Shown: positions 1 through 11,291 of the stretch, one piece after another | How the letters are laid out: each line of letters opens with the position of its first letter | How positions within the stretch are numbered: position 1 is the stretch's first letter | Assembly (NCBI GenBank): GCA_956465555.1 | Contig: OY101116.1 | Location: 496,001-560,000, forward strand | DNA: 64,000 bases | DNA from: Nitzschia sp. pyKryTriq1 | Taxonomy: Eukaryota; Bacillariophyta; Bacillariophyceae; Bacillariales; Bacillariaceae | Direction: 5' to 3' | Position numbers and translations under genes: made by a program | Notes under the pieces: generated by a model | Database searches by the model: none | Told to the model about the DNA's origin: nothing | What the model saw: the letters and a program-made list of their open reading frames with translations, nothing else

Positions 1-165
1 GCCCTCTTGGCTGTTGCGTGGCGGTGCGCGCGAAAATACAAAAGGATTGGATGCGGTGGTGCTCTGTATGTACGTTTCATACCGTACTGTACCTACAGTA
101 GTAATGCCGGCCGGCCCGCTCGCTCCTTCGGCAGTTGACATTATTGATACACTCGTAGACTTCGA

Positions 166-301
166 CTACCGGTATGTACTGGTACAAGTACAGTACTGTA
201 AAAGTACCGGTATCAGGTACAGTACAAGTACCTTACCGGTACCTGGTCTACAGTACTGGGTACCAGGCACTGTACAAGTACTGCTACTGTAACGGTACCA
301 T
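166..301. repeat. GTAC/CCGGTA palindrome-rich cluster upstream of GOGAT
   Basis: About 135 bp built almost entirely from overlapping short palindromes such as GTAC, TACCGGTA, GGTACC and AGTACT. It lies roughly 330-460 bp before the GOGAT start codon. Similar clusters recur upstream of many other genes in the window. The rest of 1-629 holds no supported gene; it is the 5' flank and leader of GOGAT. The small open frames here are by-products of the repeat. Confidence 0.75.
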
Positions 302-629
302 CGTGGGTGGCCGTGCGTGGAATGAAGCAGGCGAAGGGTGGTATACGTACAAACCGACAGACTGAGACGACTTGCGCAGGCTTTTACGGCCGAAAATTCT
401 ACCACACATCCGGGTGTTCTCGCGGTCCTTCGCCTCTCACCTCTCACCACCGACGCGACGACCGCTCGCCTGTTGGCGGATTTTCTTCTGTTTCTGCGGC
501 AGAACAACGACACGTTGGCCGCAGAGAAAAGATCGTCTTTCGCCCAGTATTTACATGAAGCGACGAACCTTGTTCGATTGAGACTTTACTTCTATTGTTC
601 ATCAATTGTACAAGTTGTAGGCGTCGACA

Positions 630-3600
630 ATGATTTCGTCTTCATCGAGAACAACTGTAGCCAAGCAGGTGCTGCGACCAAATCGAAATGTGGTCGGCAG
701 ACGCACCAACAGTACTCTGCTACGGGGCAACCGTCGGCTGAACCGGGCGATGGCTGCCGCCGCCAAGCAGTCGAGCTGGCGGGTGCCTTCTGTCGAGTAT
801 TCGACTGAACAGATCTTGAAGCTCAGGGGAGCTACGGTCGATCCACAGGCCAAGCTTTTGTACGATGCCAACAATGAAAAGGACAGTTGTGGTGTCGGTC
901 TCATCGCGAACCTCAAATCGATTCCTTCTCGGCGCGTTGTGGACGTTGCCGACGAAATGTTGGTGCGAATGGCCCATCGTGGAGGTGTGGGGTGCGACCC
1001 TTGCTCTGGTGATGGTGCTGGTAAGTTGTTTCAAGATTGATTGATTCTTATGAGTATGCCCGTTGCTGGATCCGTCTCAACGATCTCCCCACCTACACGT
1101 CTTGTGTTCCTTCGCTTCGCCTTCGCCTCTCAGGCATGTTGTTTGGAATGCCTGATAGCTTCATGCGACTCAAGGCAAAAGAAACCTTTGGCGTCGACCT
1201 TCCTCCTTCTGGAAAATATGCCGTTGCCAACGTGTTCTTCCCTCCTGGGAGTGATAGTAAGCCAATTATGGGCGACTGCAAAGCCATCATGGAACGCTTG
1301 ACTCACGAGCGCGGCCTTGAGCTCATCGGCTGGAGACCAGTCCCCGTGGATAATTCGATGCTCGGAAAGGAGCCGCTAGATTCGGAACCCATCACCCAGC
1401 AAATCTTTATTGGTATGGGAGGAAAAAGCTATTCTCAAAAGGAATTTGAGCAAGATCTTTTGCTGGTCCGCAAAATGTCCGAGGACGAAGCGGCGGACAT
1501 GTTGGGTCCTGAATCCGGATTCTACATTAACTCGCTTTGCAGCACTCACATCACCTACAAGGGTCAACTCACGCCGGAGCAGGTGTCTGAGTACTACAAG
1601 GATTTGAAGGATCCCGACTTCGTCTCCCACTTGGCGCTCGTTCACTCGCGTTTCTCGACCAACACTTTTCCCTCGTGGGAACGTGCTCAACCCATCCGCA
1701 TGATGTGCCACAACGGTGAAATCAACACCCTTCGTGGAAACAAGAATTGGATGTACAGTCGGGGAGGTATCATGGAGTCGCCCATCTTCGGGGACGATAC
1801 CAGCCACTTGTTGCCCGCCACGTCCGACAACATGTCTGACTCTGGTAACTTCGACTCCGTGCTAGAGCTCATGACCAAGGCAGGAGCCGGCCGTTCTCTT
1901 CCAGAGGCGGTCATGATGATGATCCCAGAGGCTTGGCAAGACAACCACAACTTGACCGATACCAAGAAGGCCTTCTATGAATACAATTCTTGCGTCATGG
2001 AACCTTGGGATGGACCTGCCATGGTTGCCTTCACCGATGGTAAATACGTCGGTGCTACATTGGATCGTAACGGTCTTCGTCCATCGCGTTATTATGTCAC
2101 CAAGGATGACCACGTCATCTTGTCCTCCGAAATTGGTGTCTGCAACGACTTGCCTGATATGGACGTTATCGTGAAGCACCGCCTTGAACCCGGAAAGATG
2201 TTTTTGGTCGACTTTGAATCTCAAAAGATCATTCCTGATGACGAAATTAAAGAAACAATTGCCTCTCAGCGGCCTTATGGCGAGTGGGTTGAGAACGGTC
2301 TCATCAGCTTAAACAAGTGGACTGAACAATCTGGGGTTTCGCGCCCTCCTATGGACTTCAACCTGACCAACCGCAAACTTAACATGTTTGGATACAGCAG
2401 CGAGAAGCTGGACATGCTTTTGCTGCCCATGGCCGTGGGAGGAAAAGAACCTCTGGGAAGTATGGGAAATGACTCTGCTTTGGCTGTTTTATCGGAAAAG
2501 CCCCGCCAAGTGAACGATTATTTCAAGCAACTCTTCGCCCAAGTGACCAATCCTCCTATTGACCCCATTCGTGAGGAAATCGTCATGAGTCTTGTCTGCC
2601 CAGTTGGACCGGAGGGCAATCTGCTTGCCGAGCCTGGAGCTGAGCACTGCAAGCGCCTTAATGTGAAACACCCCGTCTTGTCGTTGGAGGAGATGGAAAC
2701 TTTGAAGAACGGTAGCAAGGACTTCAAGACCAAAGTCATCGATATTACTTTCCCCGTCGGCAGTGGCCCAGACGGTCTTCTTGCGGTACGTCTTTTTTGC
2801 TTGGCTGTGCCTCTCTTCGCCATTGGTATATCTCACCGCTATATTTCTGCTACAGGCACTTGAGCGTATTTGCGACGAGGCCGCGGATGCAATCCAAGGA
2901 CCCGCTCACGGCGTCCCCGGTGTGCAGGGTGTCGTCCTTTCAGACAAGTTCGCTGGACCTGATCGTATTGCTCTGCCTTCTCTTGTTGCTGTCGGAGCTG
3001 TCCACCATCATTTGATCGGAACCAAACAGCGACCCAAGGCGGCTCTTTTTGCCGAGGTTGGAGACTGCAAGGAAGTGCACGATTTTGCGACCATCTTTGG
3101 CTATGGTTGCGACGGTGTCTGCCCATACATGGCCTACGAGGCTATCTGCAAGATGAATGCCGAGGGAATGGTCGAGGCCAAGGCCAAGCAAGAGTTCACC
3201 GACGACGAATGCATGTACAACTACCGCAAGGCAGCCGCAAAGGGTATTTTGAAGGTCATGAGCAAGATGGGTATTTCTACACTCCAGAGTTATAAGGGAG
3301 CCCAAGTCTTCGAGGCAGTCGGTTTGGCCGATGAAGTTGTCGATCGTTGCTTCACCGGTACCACTACCCGTATCCAGGGAACGGACTTTGATGGTCTCTA
3401 CCGGGATTTGGAGCGCTTCCACGATGATGCATTCCCCAAGCATGCCACCGAGGATCAAATCATGGTCCGAAGCGATGGACAATTCCACTACCGCGATGGT
3501 GGAGAGGCGCACTTGAACACTCCGGAGAACATGGCAACCCTCCAAATCGCTGCTCGTACGAACTCTCGAGAGGCGTACAAGGAATTCGCTCGACTCACCA

Positions 3601-5591
3601 ATGAGCAAAACAAGAAGGTCACCCTCCGTGGACAGCTCAAGTTCAAATTTGATCCTTCCAGAGCCATTCCACTGGAGGAAGTTGAGCCGGTCAGTGAAAT
3701 CGTCAAGCGTTTTGCCACTGGTGCCATGTCTCTTGGATCGATCAGTCGAGAGGCACACGAAACTCTCGCTGTTGCCATGAACGCTATGGGTGCACGCTCG
3801 AATACCGGAGAGGGTGGCGAAGACCCAGCACGATTTTTGGACAACCGACGCTCTGCGATCAAGCAAGTCGCCTCCGGCCGATTCGGTGTCACTTCCCATT
3901 ACTTGGCAAACAGTGATCAAATTCAAATCAAGATGGCACAAGGGGCCAAGCCCGGAGAAGGTGGAGAACTTCCTGGTTTCAAGGTGTCGGATTACATCGC
4001 GGAGAATCGTCACACCACACCCGGAGTCGGTTTGATTTCACCTCCTCCCCACCACGATATTTACTCTATTGAGGATCTTGCTCAGTTGATCCATGACCTG
4101 AAGAATGCCCAACCAAAGGGTGAAGTTTCTGTCAAACTCGTTTCTGAGGTCGGTGTCGGAGTTGTCGCTGCTGGTGTGGCCAAGGCCCTTGCCGATCACA
4201 TTACTGTCTCTGGACACGATGGAGGTACAGGTGCCGCGGCGTGGACCGGCGTCAAGGGATGCGGTTTGCCCTGGGAACTGGGTCTTGCCGAAACTCAGCA
4301 GACTTTAGTGTTGAACGGCCTCCGTGACCGAATCAAACTTCAAACTGACGGTCAAATCAAGACTGGTCGTGATGTTGCGATTGCCTGTTTGCTTGGAGCG
4401 GAGGAATTCGGATTTGCGACTGCTCCTCTGATTACCATGGGCTGCATCATGATGCGAAAGTGTCATCTGAACACTTGTCCAGTCGGTATTGCCACTCAAG
4501 ACGAGGAACTTCGAAAGAAGTTCACCGGACAACCTGAACATGTCATGAATTACTTCTTCTTGCTCGCAGAAGAGGTCCGCGAAATCATGGCCAAGCTCGG
4601 ATACCGTACGATGCAGGAGATGATCGGACAAACTCAACACTTGGAGCACAACAAGAAGGGAACTCACTACAAGAGCCGAAATCTTGACCTCAGCCCGCTG
4701 CTCACACCTGCATCCGAGCTCAACCCCAATACTGGAATTCGCAACCTGAAGGGTCAATACCACGGGCTTGACGTTGCCAAGGATAATATTTTGATCGAGA
4801 AGGCAATGGACGCGCTTGAGAAGGGAACACCAGTAGTCATCCATGAAAATTCTCAAAACACTAACCGCACACTTGGTACTATGCTTTCGTACGAAGTTTC
4901 CACCCGATATGGCAAGGATGGCTTGCCCGACGACACTATCACTGTAAACATTGATGGACATGGAGGTCAATCGTTCGGCTTCACTCTTGCAAAGGGTATC
5001 ACGATGAACGTCAAGGGAGATGCCAACGATTACACTGGAAAGGGATTGTCTGGCGGAAAGATTTCCGTGACACCTTCCCAAGACGTCATTGACGCTGGAT
5101 TCGTTCCCGAGGAGCATGTCATTGTAGGAAACGTGTGCCTGTATGGAGCCACTGCCGGAAAGGCATTCTTCCGAGGAAAGGCCGGTGAACGATTCTGCGT
5201 GAGAAACTCTGGCGCCCTAGCCGTTGTTGAGGGCGTCGGAGACCACGGTTGCGAATACATGACCGGAGGAATCATGATATCTCTGGGTGAGACTGGACGC
5301 AACTTTGCCGCGGGTATGAGTGGAGGTATCGCATACATCTACGACCCTGATGGCAAGTTCCCAGCTCGTTGCAACATGGGTCTTGTTGCCCTCGAGAGCA
5401 TCGATACGGCAGCAGAGAAGGAGGAGGTTTTTGGATACATTCAAGAGCACGTCGAGGCTACTGGTAGCTCCGTCGGGCAATCAATGCTTGAGAACTGGGA
5501 CGAGGCTAGCAAGAATTTTGTTAAGGTTTTCCCGCATGATTACAAGCGCGTTCTGGAAGAGCGTGCCGCAAAGGAGCAAGAAGCCGCCTAA
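630..5591 (+). CDS. GLT1: Glutamate synthase (GOGAT), NAD(P)H type, large subunit
   Basis: Makes two glutamates from glutamine and 2-oxoglutarate in the GS-GOGAT cycle. Three exons: 630-1020, 1134-2785 and 2856-5591. The introns start GTAAGT and GTACGT and end in CAG. The joined protein is 1592 aa. The N-terminal 55 residues are rich in Ser and Arg with no acidic residue, like a mitochondrial presequence; no plastid signal is seen. Cys87 begins the class II glutaminase domain once processed. Next come the central and FMN domains, then the 3Fe-4S cysteines C1211, C1217 and C1222, and a C-terminal glycine-rich beta-helix domain. The insertion that forms the ferredoxin loop in Fd-GOGAT is absent: only about 7 residues separate GGEDPARF from AIKQVASGRF. 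The enzyme is therefore of the NAD(P)H type. The small NAD(P)H-binding subunit is not fused here and must be encoded elsewhere. Convergent with the PDZ gene, 82 bp away. Confidence 0.95.
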
Positions 5592-5673
5592 AGCGGATTG
5601 GAGAACAATTGACATCGAGTTATTGTCATTGTACTGTGTAAATTAAAGTGATTGAACATTTTTAAAGCAAAAG

Positions 5674-6426
5674 CTACGTTACCTTTTTTGCTTGCCGCTC
5701 GACCACAACCAATATTGATCTTTCTTCCGGGTCCATCCGATTGGACCCCAAAGCTTCCATCACTTGTTCGAAGGGCTTGAAGTCAGTGCTGAACATGAGT
5801 CTCACAGTCTTTGGACGCCCGATTCCACCAGCAATTAACTGCCAGCTGGGCTGCTCCATTTGTATTTGACAAGCAGTGCAAGCCCGAACAAGGTCACCCA
5901 CTTGAAAACCAGCCGCCTCTCCATTCGATCCCTCGGCTACCTCATCCACAGTCGTCATTCCAGGAACCGTCTCGTGTTCCCCTAAGATAACGCCGAGTGG
6001 CAACGGTGCTTCCAATACAAGTATGCTGCTTTCGTTGCTACCAAATCTGGGAGGAAACTGAACTTTTTCTTCCACGGTCGATCCGTCAGGCTTAAGAATG
6101 GGGACCACTGCCGAATATTGGTCGATCCATGTTTGCTTGGCATCCAGTTCCGCTTGAATTGCACGGCGTTCGTCTTCCTTCAAGGAATCCTTTTCTTTTT
6201 GGAATGACTCAATCTCTTCTCGCAGTAATCGTGCTTTCTCTTTCAATTTCTCTGCTTCTTCGGCGGCACTTTGTTGCTCGGAGGTGGCCATCGCCATACT
6301 ATTAGAACCAGCCGATCGTCCCAGCGGACGAGGTGCAAACGCTCGTGCCGAGTCGCTGAGCGCCACGACGGCTACTGCTACGGCGATCCACGCTGCCAGT
6401 ACTGGATGCAATGAAAATAATTTCAT
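5674..6426 (-). CDS. Plastid-targeted PDZ-domain protein with coiled coil
   Basis: A single-exon protein of 250 aa. Residues 1-29 form a signal peptide with a hydrophobic core (about 10-23). It is followed by a Phe30-Ala-Pro motif after Ala-Arg-Ala, which matches the diatom bipartite plastid presequence. Residues of about 50-100 are highly charged and should form a coiled coil. Residues of about 130-240 look like a PDZ fold: a PLGVIL carboxylate-binding-loop-like segment, then a GDLV turn. PDZ domains bind C-terminal peptides, so an adaptor role in the plastid is inferred. No protease or other catalytic motif is visible. The exact function is unknown. Confidence 0.75.
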   Translation of the reverse strand: MKLFSLHPVLAAWIAVAVAVVALSDSARAFAPRPLGRSAGSNSMAMATSEQQSAAEEAEKLKEKARLLREEIESFQKEKDSLKEDERRAIQAELDAKQTWIDQYSAVVPILKPDGSTVEEKVQFPPRFGSNESSILVLEAPLPLGVILGEHETVPGMTTVDEVAEGSNGEAAGFQVGDLVRACTACQIQMEQPSWQLIAGGIGRPKTVRLMFSTDFKPFEQVMEALGSNRMDPEERSILVVVERQAKKVT

Positions 6427-7082
6427 ACTTGGAGGAGTTTAAACGCACTGAGTTACAATGGGGACGCTATAATATCGTGCAAATGAGGATGCGAATACTT
6501 CTTTATTGAAGCCATACTAGACTATGGTACCATCGTCGTCGCAGGAGCTAATAACAGTGTTTGAAAGTATGCAATCGCAAAGATAAGAATGGTTTTTGGT
6601 GCGGTGAACAACGAGGCCGCTTACGTCATCGTGGTCCGGTCGTCCGTCATCACAAATTAGCGACTCACTCGACCGAAAGAACAATCTCTACAGATACGTT
6701 GAACAATTATTACTCCACTCCTTCAATTCTTTCTAGTAGTAGACTAGTAGATCGAGCACCAGAGAAAGGCGTGGGGCGGGATGGTATCAGAGAAGTTGCT
6801 GATGGAATTAACTGGTAAAAACGGCTATGAGTGGAACTTACGCCCTCTCTAGCTCTAGTGTTGTGTGATCTACTCTACAGCGGCCGTAATCGACTGGACA
6901 ACAACACGGGCAAGTACAGTATACACAGCACGGACTGCAGTATATCGACGAGCATCTAATACAAACGTTCGAAAAAGAAGAACACAAGGTATATTGCTAG
7001 ACTCTAGAAGGTCATCGCCCTTGTTGGTTTTATTTTACAGAGCCCCTTTCAACGCCATGATGTCACCGGCCGTCTCTGTAGT
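6427..7082. other. Intergenic, no gene seen
   Basis: 656 bp between the start of the PDZ gene and the stop of MRTO4. It contains scattered short TAG/CTA-rich stretches (for example near 6730-6750). No open frame with a credible start, family motif or tRNA fold was seen. Confidence 0.5.
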
Positions 7083-7890
7083 CTAGTCCAGCTTCTCAAA
7101 TTCTCCGCCCGACCAGCGGCAGACGAGCTTTACTTTGAACTCGGATAGCTTAATTCCAAAATGAGTCAAGGCCTTGCATTTGTCTGGCGAGAGTGTTTCT
7201 CCCTCTTTGCAAAGTCTATACTGCGTGAGGCCATCCAATAGAACAATCTTTCCATTGTCAATCTTGACGGGCAAACCTTGTTTGCGGAATTGCTGTTCCA
7301 CCATGGATACCGGATGGTTGAAAAGCATTTCGTTGGTGATAAAGACATCCCGAGGCGACACAAAACCAGCACGGGCAAAGTCGGGTTCCACAAAGTTGGC
7401 AAAATATTCTTCCACTTCCGACCGGGGTCGCGACGTAAAGAGCACTCCAACACTTTCTGTAATTTCCTTTGCAACATGTCGCAAGTTATCCGCATATTCA
7501 TCTTCAGGGGTTCGGCCCAGCGAAATCTGTAACAATTTGTTTTTGCCCAACATAATCTTGGACGGCATATCCATACCATCATCGCCCTCCTTGGATCGGA
7601 AATGCATTCGAATATCTTTGAATTTACTGCTTCTCATGTTCTCGTAAGAAAAGAGGTACAACTGCTCATGATTATCAACCGCATTTCGGACTTCCTGAAC
7701 AAACTCGGACTTGTGTTCTCGCGTGGCACGCTTTGTGGTCTTGGTCAAGGGGACTGTGATGGCCGACAGAACAAAAAGAACAAATATTCACGAATTAGTA
7801 TTTCGTTGTTCTTTGCAAGGACACCACGTTGTCGTGCATATTGACTATATCCATTCACTTACCCAATCGAGCTCTCTTGGAACGGGGCAT
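7083..7890 (-). CDS. MRTO4: mRNA turnover protein 4 homologue (60S assembly factor)
   Basis: Nucleolar paralogue of ribosomal stalk protein P0 that holds the stalk site of pre-60S particles until P0 replaces it. Two exons: 7890-7863, encoding MPRSKRARL, and 7753-7083. The intron (7754-7862, 109 bp) has GTAAGT and CAG ends. The product is 232 aa. The N-terminus continues as VPLTKTTKR, as in animal and yeast MRT4. The uL10-like core is followed by the ARAGF, 'CKEG' and LTHFGIKLSEFKV blocks shared with the family. It ends without the acidic P0 tail, as expected for MRT4. The first exon is only 28 nt. Confidence 0.92.
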
Positions 7891-8158
7891 CTTTAATTAA
7901 TTGTTCTTGAGGAATTTCTTCAATGAAGACAATGAGACAATGATGTCGTCTTGGAAGTCAGTCCTCGCAGTGACGGGTTACGAAGTTGGAACTGCAGATG
8001 CCACCGAACCAAGCGCAAATACTGTATCAAGCCAAAAAACGAAGAGAGGCAATCGGTGGTTTTGCGATCATTGACGAACGGATGACGGAAGGACACCTTC
8101 TCATTAGTCAGTATTATGTACCTTAAAGCAATGCCTCTCTCAAGTGAAGCGAGCAATC

Positions 8159-8229
8159 GCAATCATAGTTTAGTGGTAAAATATCCGCCTTCCAAGCGGA
8201 TGTCCGGGGTTCGATTCCCCGTGATTGCA
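8159..8229 (+). tRNA. trnG-UCC: tRNA-Gly (anticodon UCC)
   Basis: 71 nt that fold as a cloverleaf. The acceptor stem is GCAATCA/TGATTGC, with A as discriminator. The anticodon stem TCCGC/GCGGA encloses loop CTTCCAA, giving anticodon TCC, which reads GGA. The T arm is CGGGG/CCCCG around TTCGATT. Internal A box (TAGTTTAGTGG) and B box (GGTTCGATTCC) are present for RNA polymerase III, and short T runs follow from 8237. No intron and no encoded CCA. An identical copy lies at 31084. Confidence 0.95.
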
Positions 8230-8454
8230 TCCATTCCTTTTGGTTTTTTGCTGCGAGAAGATCTACCGTTACGTTAGTTATCAGCTATCGAGATCCACGT
8301 ATGACGGTAACCGATATGAGATCTTTTTTGTAGTCGGAGGTCAGTCCAGAGTCATAGACAATGCATTTCTATTTTCAGATTATAGAGGGAAGTTTTACTT
8401 TTGCGAGTGGTGACGGAGCAAACAATATCACAGACAGTGGCATCATCAACAATA

Positions 8455-9273
8455 ATGGGCGAAGATCCACCGATGGTATTAAACCCGGAACTGCAGTTTC
8501 CAATACAAAGTCGAGTCATCTTTCGTGGATTACAGCATCAGCGATTGTTGAATGGTCACTTGGCAGTGGTCGAACATTTTTTATTGGACCAGGGCCGCCA
8601 CCAAGTTCGTCCACTTTCTCGTCAAGCCCGGCTTTTGACGAAATCCAACAATTTAGCGGTGCAACCCTTGAATCTACAGCTTGTACCGTCTTCCGCCTTT
8701 GTGGCCCAAGTAGTTACGACGATGACGACGGTTGCTGACAACGGCTCTACGAGTACTATACAAGAAGAAAAACGTATCCGGGTACCTCTCGAATGTCAGG
8801 TCGAGCTGGACGAATGGCAAGAACAGCTGGTTGTGAAAATACTTATATCTGACTTTTGGGGTAGAGAGACACAACAGAAGCTCCGAGCAGAATTGCTTAC
8901 ACTGTTGAGTAGTGATATGGTGGGGGAGGATGCATCGAATGACGACCACTATGACAATTCGAATTTGCTGGAAATTATCAATACTCCCATCGACTACGAA
9001 GAGCAAATTTCCTTGACATTTGACTCTGTGCACTTGGAGGGCGATGAGATTCTGATTATTCCAAAGAATTTGTTTGCCGATCTCCTTGATGCCATGCTGG
9101 ACTATGAACTTTTGGTGGAGTTGGAAACGACGATTCCAGCCGGGTTACATGGAGAACTTCCACTTTATCGGCTGCGGTTCTCCTACCAAGTTGTATATAC
9201 GAACAATAATGATTCATCGCCACCAGAGGAGCAAGAAAACGACCAGTCGAACATTGGGATCGGCGAGAAATGA
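8455..9273 (+). CDS. Unknown protein with an N-terminal SH3-like 'LNG' motif
   Basis: 272 aa from the ATG at 8455. The frame is open further upstream but has only a TTG there. Residues of about 20-80 contain a pattern GLQ..RLLNG..AVV.....GRHQVRPL and end in NLAVQPLNLQL. This resembles the small beta-barrel motif (LNG..G.V..-..GRY.V....-..K..NL) that occurs widely in protist proteins. The C-terminal half is acidic and has no motif I recognise. The product ends in a polar, acidic tail. Function unknown. Confidence 0.6.
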   Translation: MGEDPPMVLNPELQFPIQSRVIFRGLQHQRLLNGHLAVVEHFLLDQGRHQVRPLSRQARLLTKSNNLAVQPLNLQLVPSSAFVAQVVTTMTTVADNGSTSTIQEEKRIRVPLECQVELDEWQEQLVVKILISDFWGRETQQKLRAELLTLLSSDMVGEDASNDDHYDNSNLLEIINTPIDYEEQISLTFDSVHLEGDEILIIPKNLFADLLDAMLDYELLVELETTIPAGLHGELPLYRLRFSYQVVYTNNNDSSPPEEQENDQSNIGIGEK

Positions 9274-9856
9274 ATCAACTTCTAAACTTGTTAAAAAGAA
9301 GGCAAGCAGGGGAACACAAATGTGCGTGGAGGGTGGAGGACGATGGACATGCTGTACGACGACTTATGCGATTGGAGCGCTTTGTTTATGAGGGACTTGG
9401 AGACGGCGTATCGACGACCAGGTTTATGAATTCTTGTCGTCAAGCGTCTAAAAGAGACGACGACGAGAGTCCTCAAACGCAACATGTCTGGCATATCCAA
9501 GTGCTGGATTTGACCCAATCAATACAGCTCTCGTAGGCCACAAGGCTGTAGGGGCTTACTCATTGGCGTACAACTGTAACAGCAAAGGAGATGACTGACT
9601 CCTCCTACAGATACTTTGGGCTTCCTCAATGAGGTTCCTTCAGCATCGCATTCTTGTGCAGCAGTTGACGACTCATCGGTATATACTTGACTTGACTCGA
9701 CTGCAGTCTCGATGCAAATGTGCTGTGCAAAGTCTTTAGAGTCGTCGTCTCCTAGACTGCGATATATAGGTATTCGGTGACATAAAGCGGTTGTGTAATG
9801 ATCAAATGACAGTAACACCTCGCAGGAACCGAATACTCACGCACGAAGGGAGCTGA
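9274..9856. other. Intergenic between convergent genes, no gene seen
   Basis: 583 bp between two 3' ends. A short frame starting at an ATG that overlaps the stop of the previous gene (9270-9536), and a minus-strand frame at 9519-9818, show no family features. I see no RNA gene and no GTAC cluster. Confidence 0.4.
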
Positions 9857-10688
9857 TCACTGTCTCGTACGGTTAACCGTCGCATCATCGTCTAGTATGG
9901 AAGTAAGCAGATCCACGAGAAGACGTTGAGACGACTGTCGAAAGAAGACGTGGTTATCACGAATACGATGCAGATTGCTCCCCGTCCACCGGGTCTGGTT
10001 GGGACAAAATGCGAGATCTTCGGTTCCGTGGACAACATGGACTTGGTCGCGGCAGGGCACCTGAAAAGCTGCATCGTCTGTCATGGATATCGATGCTACT
10101 AAAGAAGTTGTTGGTGCAATCAATAGAGCTCGCGGCTGATCTCCGAACTTGCCTTGCGCCAAAAGTTCTGCAATCACCTGTACAAGTAATCGTAGTGCGA
10201 ATCATCGATCACCATTTTCACATATTCGTGAGATACACCAGGATCTAGTCCGTTGCTAACTACTAGCCTGTCGTGGTATGGGAACTTACGGCTCCACCCC
10301 AACTGAATCCGATGAGAACTACGTTTCCATCATATTGCCGGGTAGCCTCCAAACAGCTCTGTGTGGCTTCTTGAATGGATGTGCGGACAGCCACAGCGGC
10401 TAAGAGTCGGATGGATACCACCGTCGCTACAACTGCAAGAAGATTCCACAATATGGTACCATGCTGGACAGAAGCCAACCACAAAAATGTTCCACAAGTG
10501 GCCATCATCACGAGTACCAAAGGATGGCAGCACCAGCTTCCGGGAAATGGAGGCATTGGAAGTTTTCGCGGTTCGACCATGACACTGCCTTGTCGTGACG
10601 CGAGCACCTGCTTGAGATAGACCAGGGGACCTGGCGACCATCCTCCTACCACCAGGAACACAGCAGGTCCTTCGACATTGGATCTCAT
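9857..10688 (-). CDS. Alpha/beta-hydrolase family membrane protein
   Basis: Two exons, 10688-10290 and 10177-9857. The intron (10178-10289, 112 bp, GTAAGT/CAG) lies just after the nucleophile elbow. The joined product is 239 aa. It opens with a beta-strand 'VFLVVGGWSPGP' typical of the oxyanion-hole region. A hydrophobic stretch follows (about residues 55-95) that probably spans or inserts in a membrane. Then comes GFSWGGA, a G-x-S-x-G nucleophile elbow. The acid and base of the triad are probably the Asp in HGTED and the His in RDNHVFF. The substrate is unknown; a lipase or esterase role is a guess from the fold. Confidence 0.8.
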
Positions 10689-11291
10689 TGGAGGCTATAC
10701 AATACAATACAATAGATAAGACGTTCGTTGTGCAGCCCCTTATTTCTGATGTGGGTCGATCATCTATCATCTCATCGTCGCTGCTGCATGATGGATGTAC
10801 TTGTACCCGTATGAGAAAAGCGAGGAGGATCTTTGTTCTGCTTGGGTTTTCACATTCCTGTAGTCCCATGAGTCGTCCTTGATATCTGTTCACGCGTTCG
10901 CGCGACTTGAACAACATACATACATAGCTTTTTACGACGCACGCACGCACTGTCACGTACCCAGTACTGTAGTTGCTGTAGGTAGAAATCCTACCGGTAC
11001 CACGGGTACCAGGGACATACAGGTACGAGTGTTGGGCATTGCGGACTCGTCGACGTTAAATCTTCGTTACAGTTCAAATCGAGCTTCGGGATTATTATCC
11101 TCTCGTTGCGTTCCTCTCTCCTCTCATCGTCGCCGTGATGCGAGAATGAGTTCATCATGGTGCATACTGTAATAGTACTGGTACATACTGAACCGTCCAT
11201 TGTTTGTGTTGGTATTGTTACTGATATTTGCTATCCTTTCATCCAATACAAGTACGAGCACAGTACCGAGAGCTATATCTTTGCGAAACAA
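10689..11291. promoter_or_regulatory. Divergent intergenic region with GTAC palindromes
   Basis: 603 bp between the start of the hydrolase (minus) and that of the sulfotransferase (plus). It contains CAATA repeats near 10703, a short ACGC run at 10940, and GTAC/GGTACC palindromes at about 10958-11025 and 11165-11195. No gene is seen. The in-frame ATG at 11157 lies in this low-complexity stretch and is probably leader. Confidence 0.4.

Noticed and set aside
2940-4013. 357-codon open frame antisense to GOGAT
   Set aside because: It lies wholly inside a strongly supported exon on the other strand and has no family motif; codon bias of the true gene explains the open shadow.
630-5591. Ferredoxin-dependent plastid GOGAT
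   Set aside because: The ferredoxin-loop insertion is missing and the N-terminus has no signal peptide or ASAFAP-type motif.
9270-9536. Frame beginning at an ATG that overlaps the stop of the previous gene, as a coupled cistron
   Set aside because: Translational coupling is not expected for a nuclear gene, and the frame lacks any family feature; nothing suggests a spliced extension.
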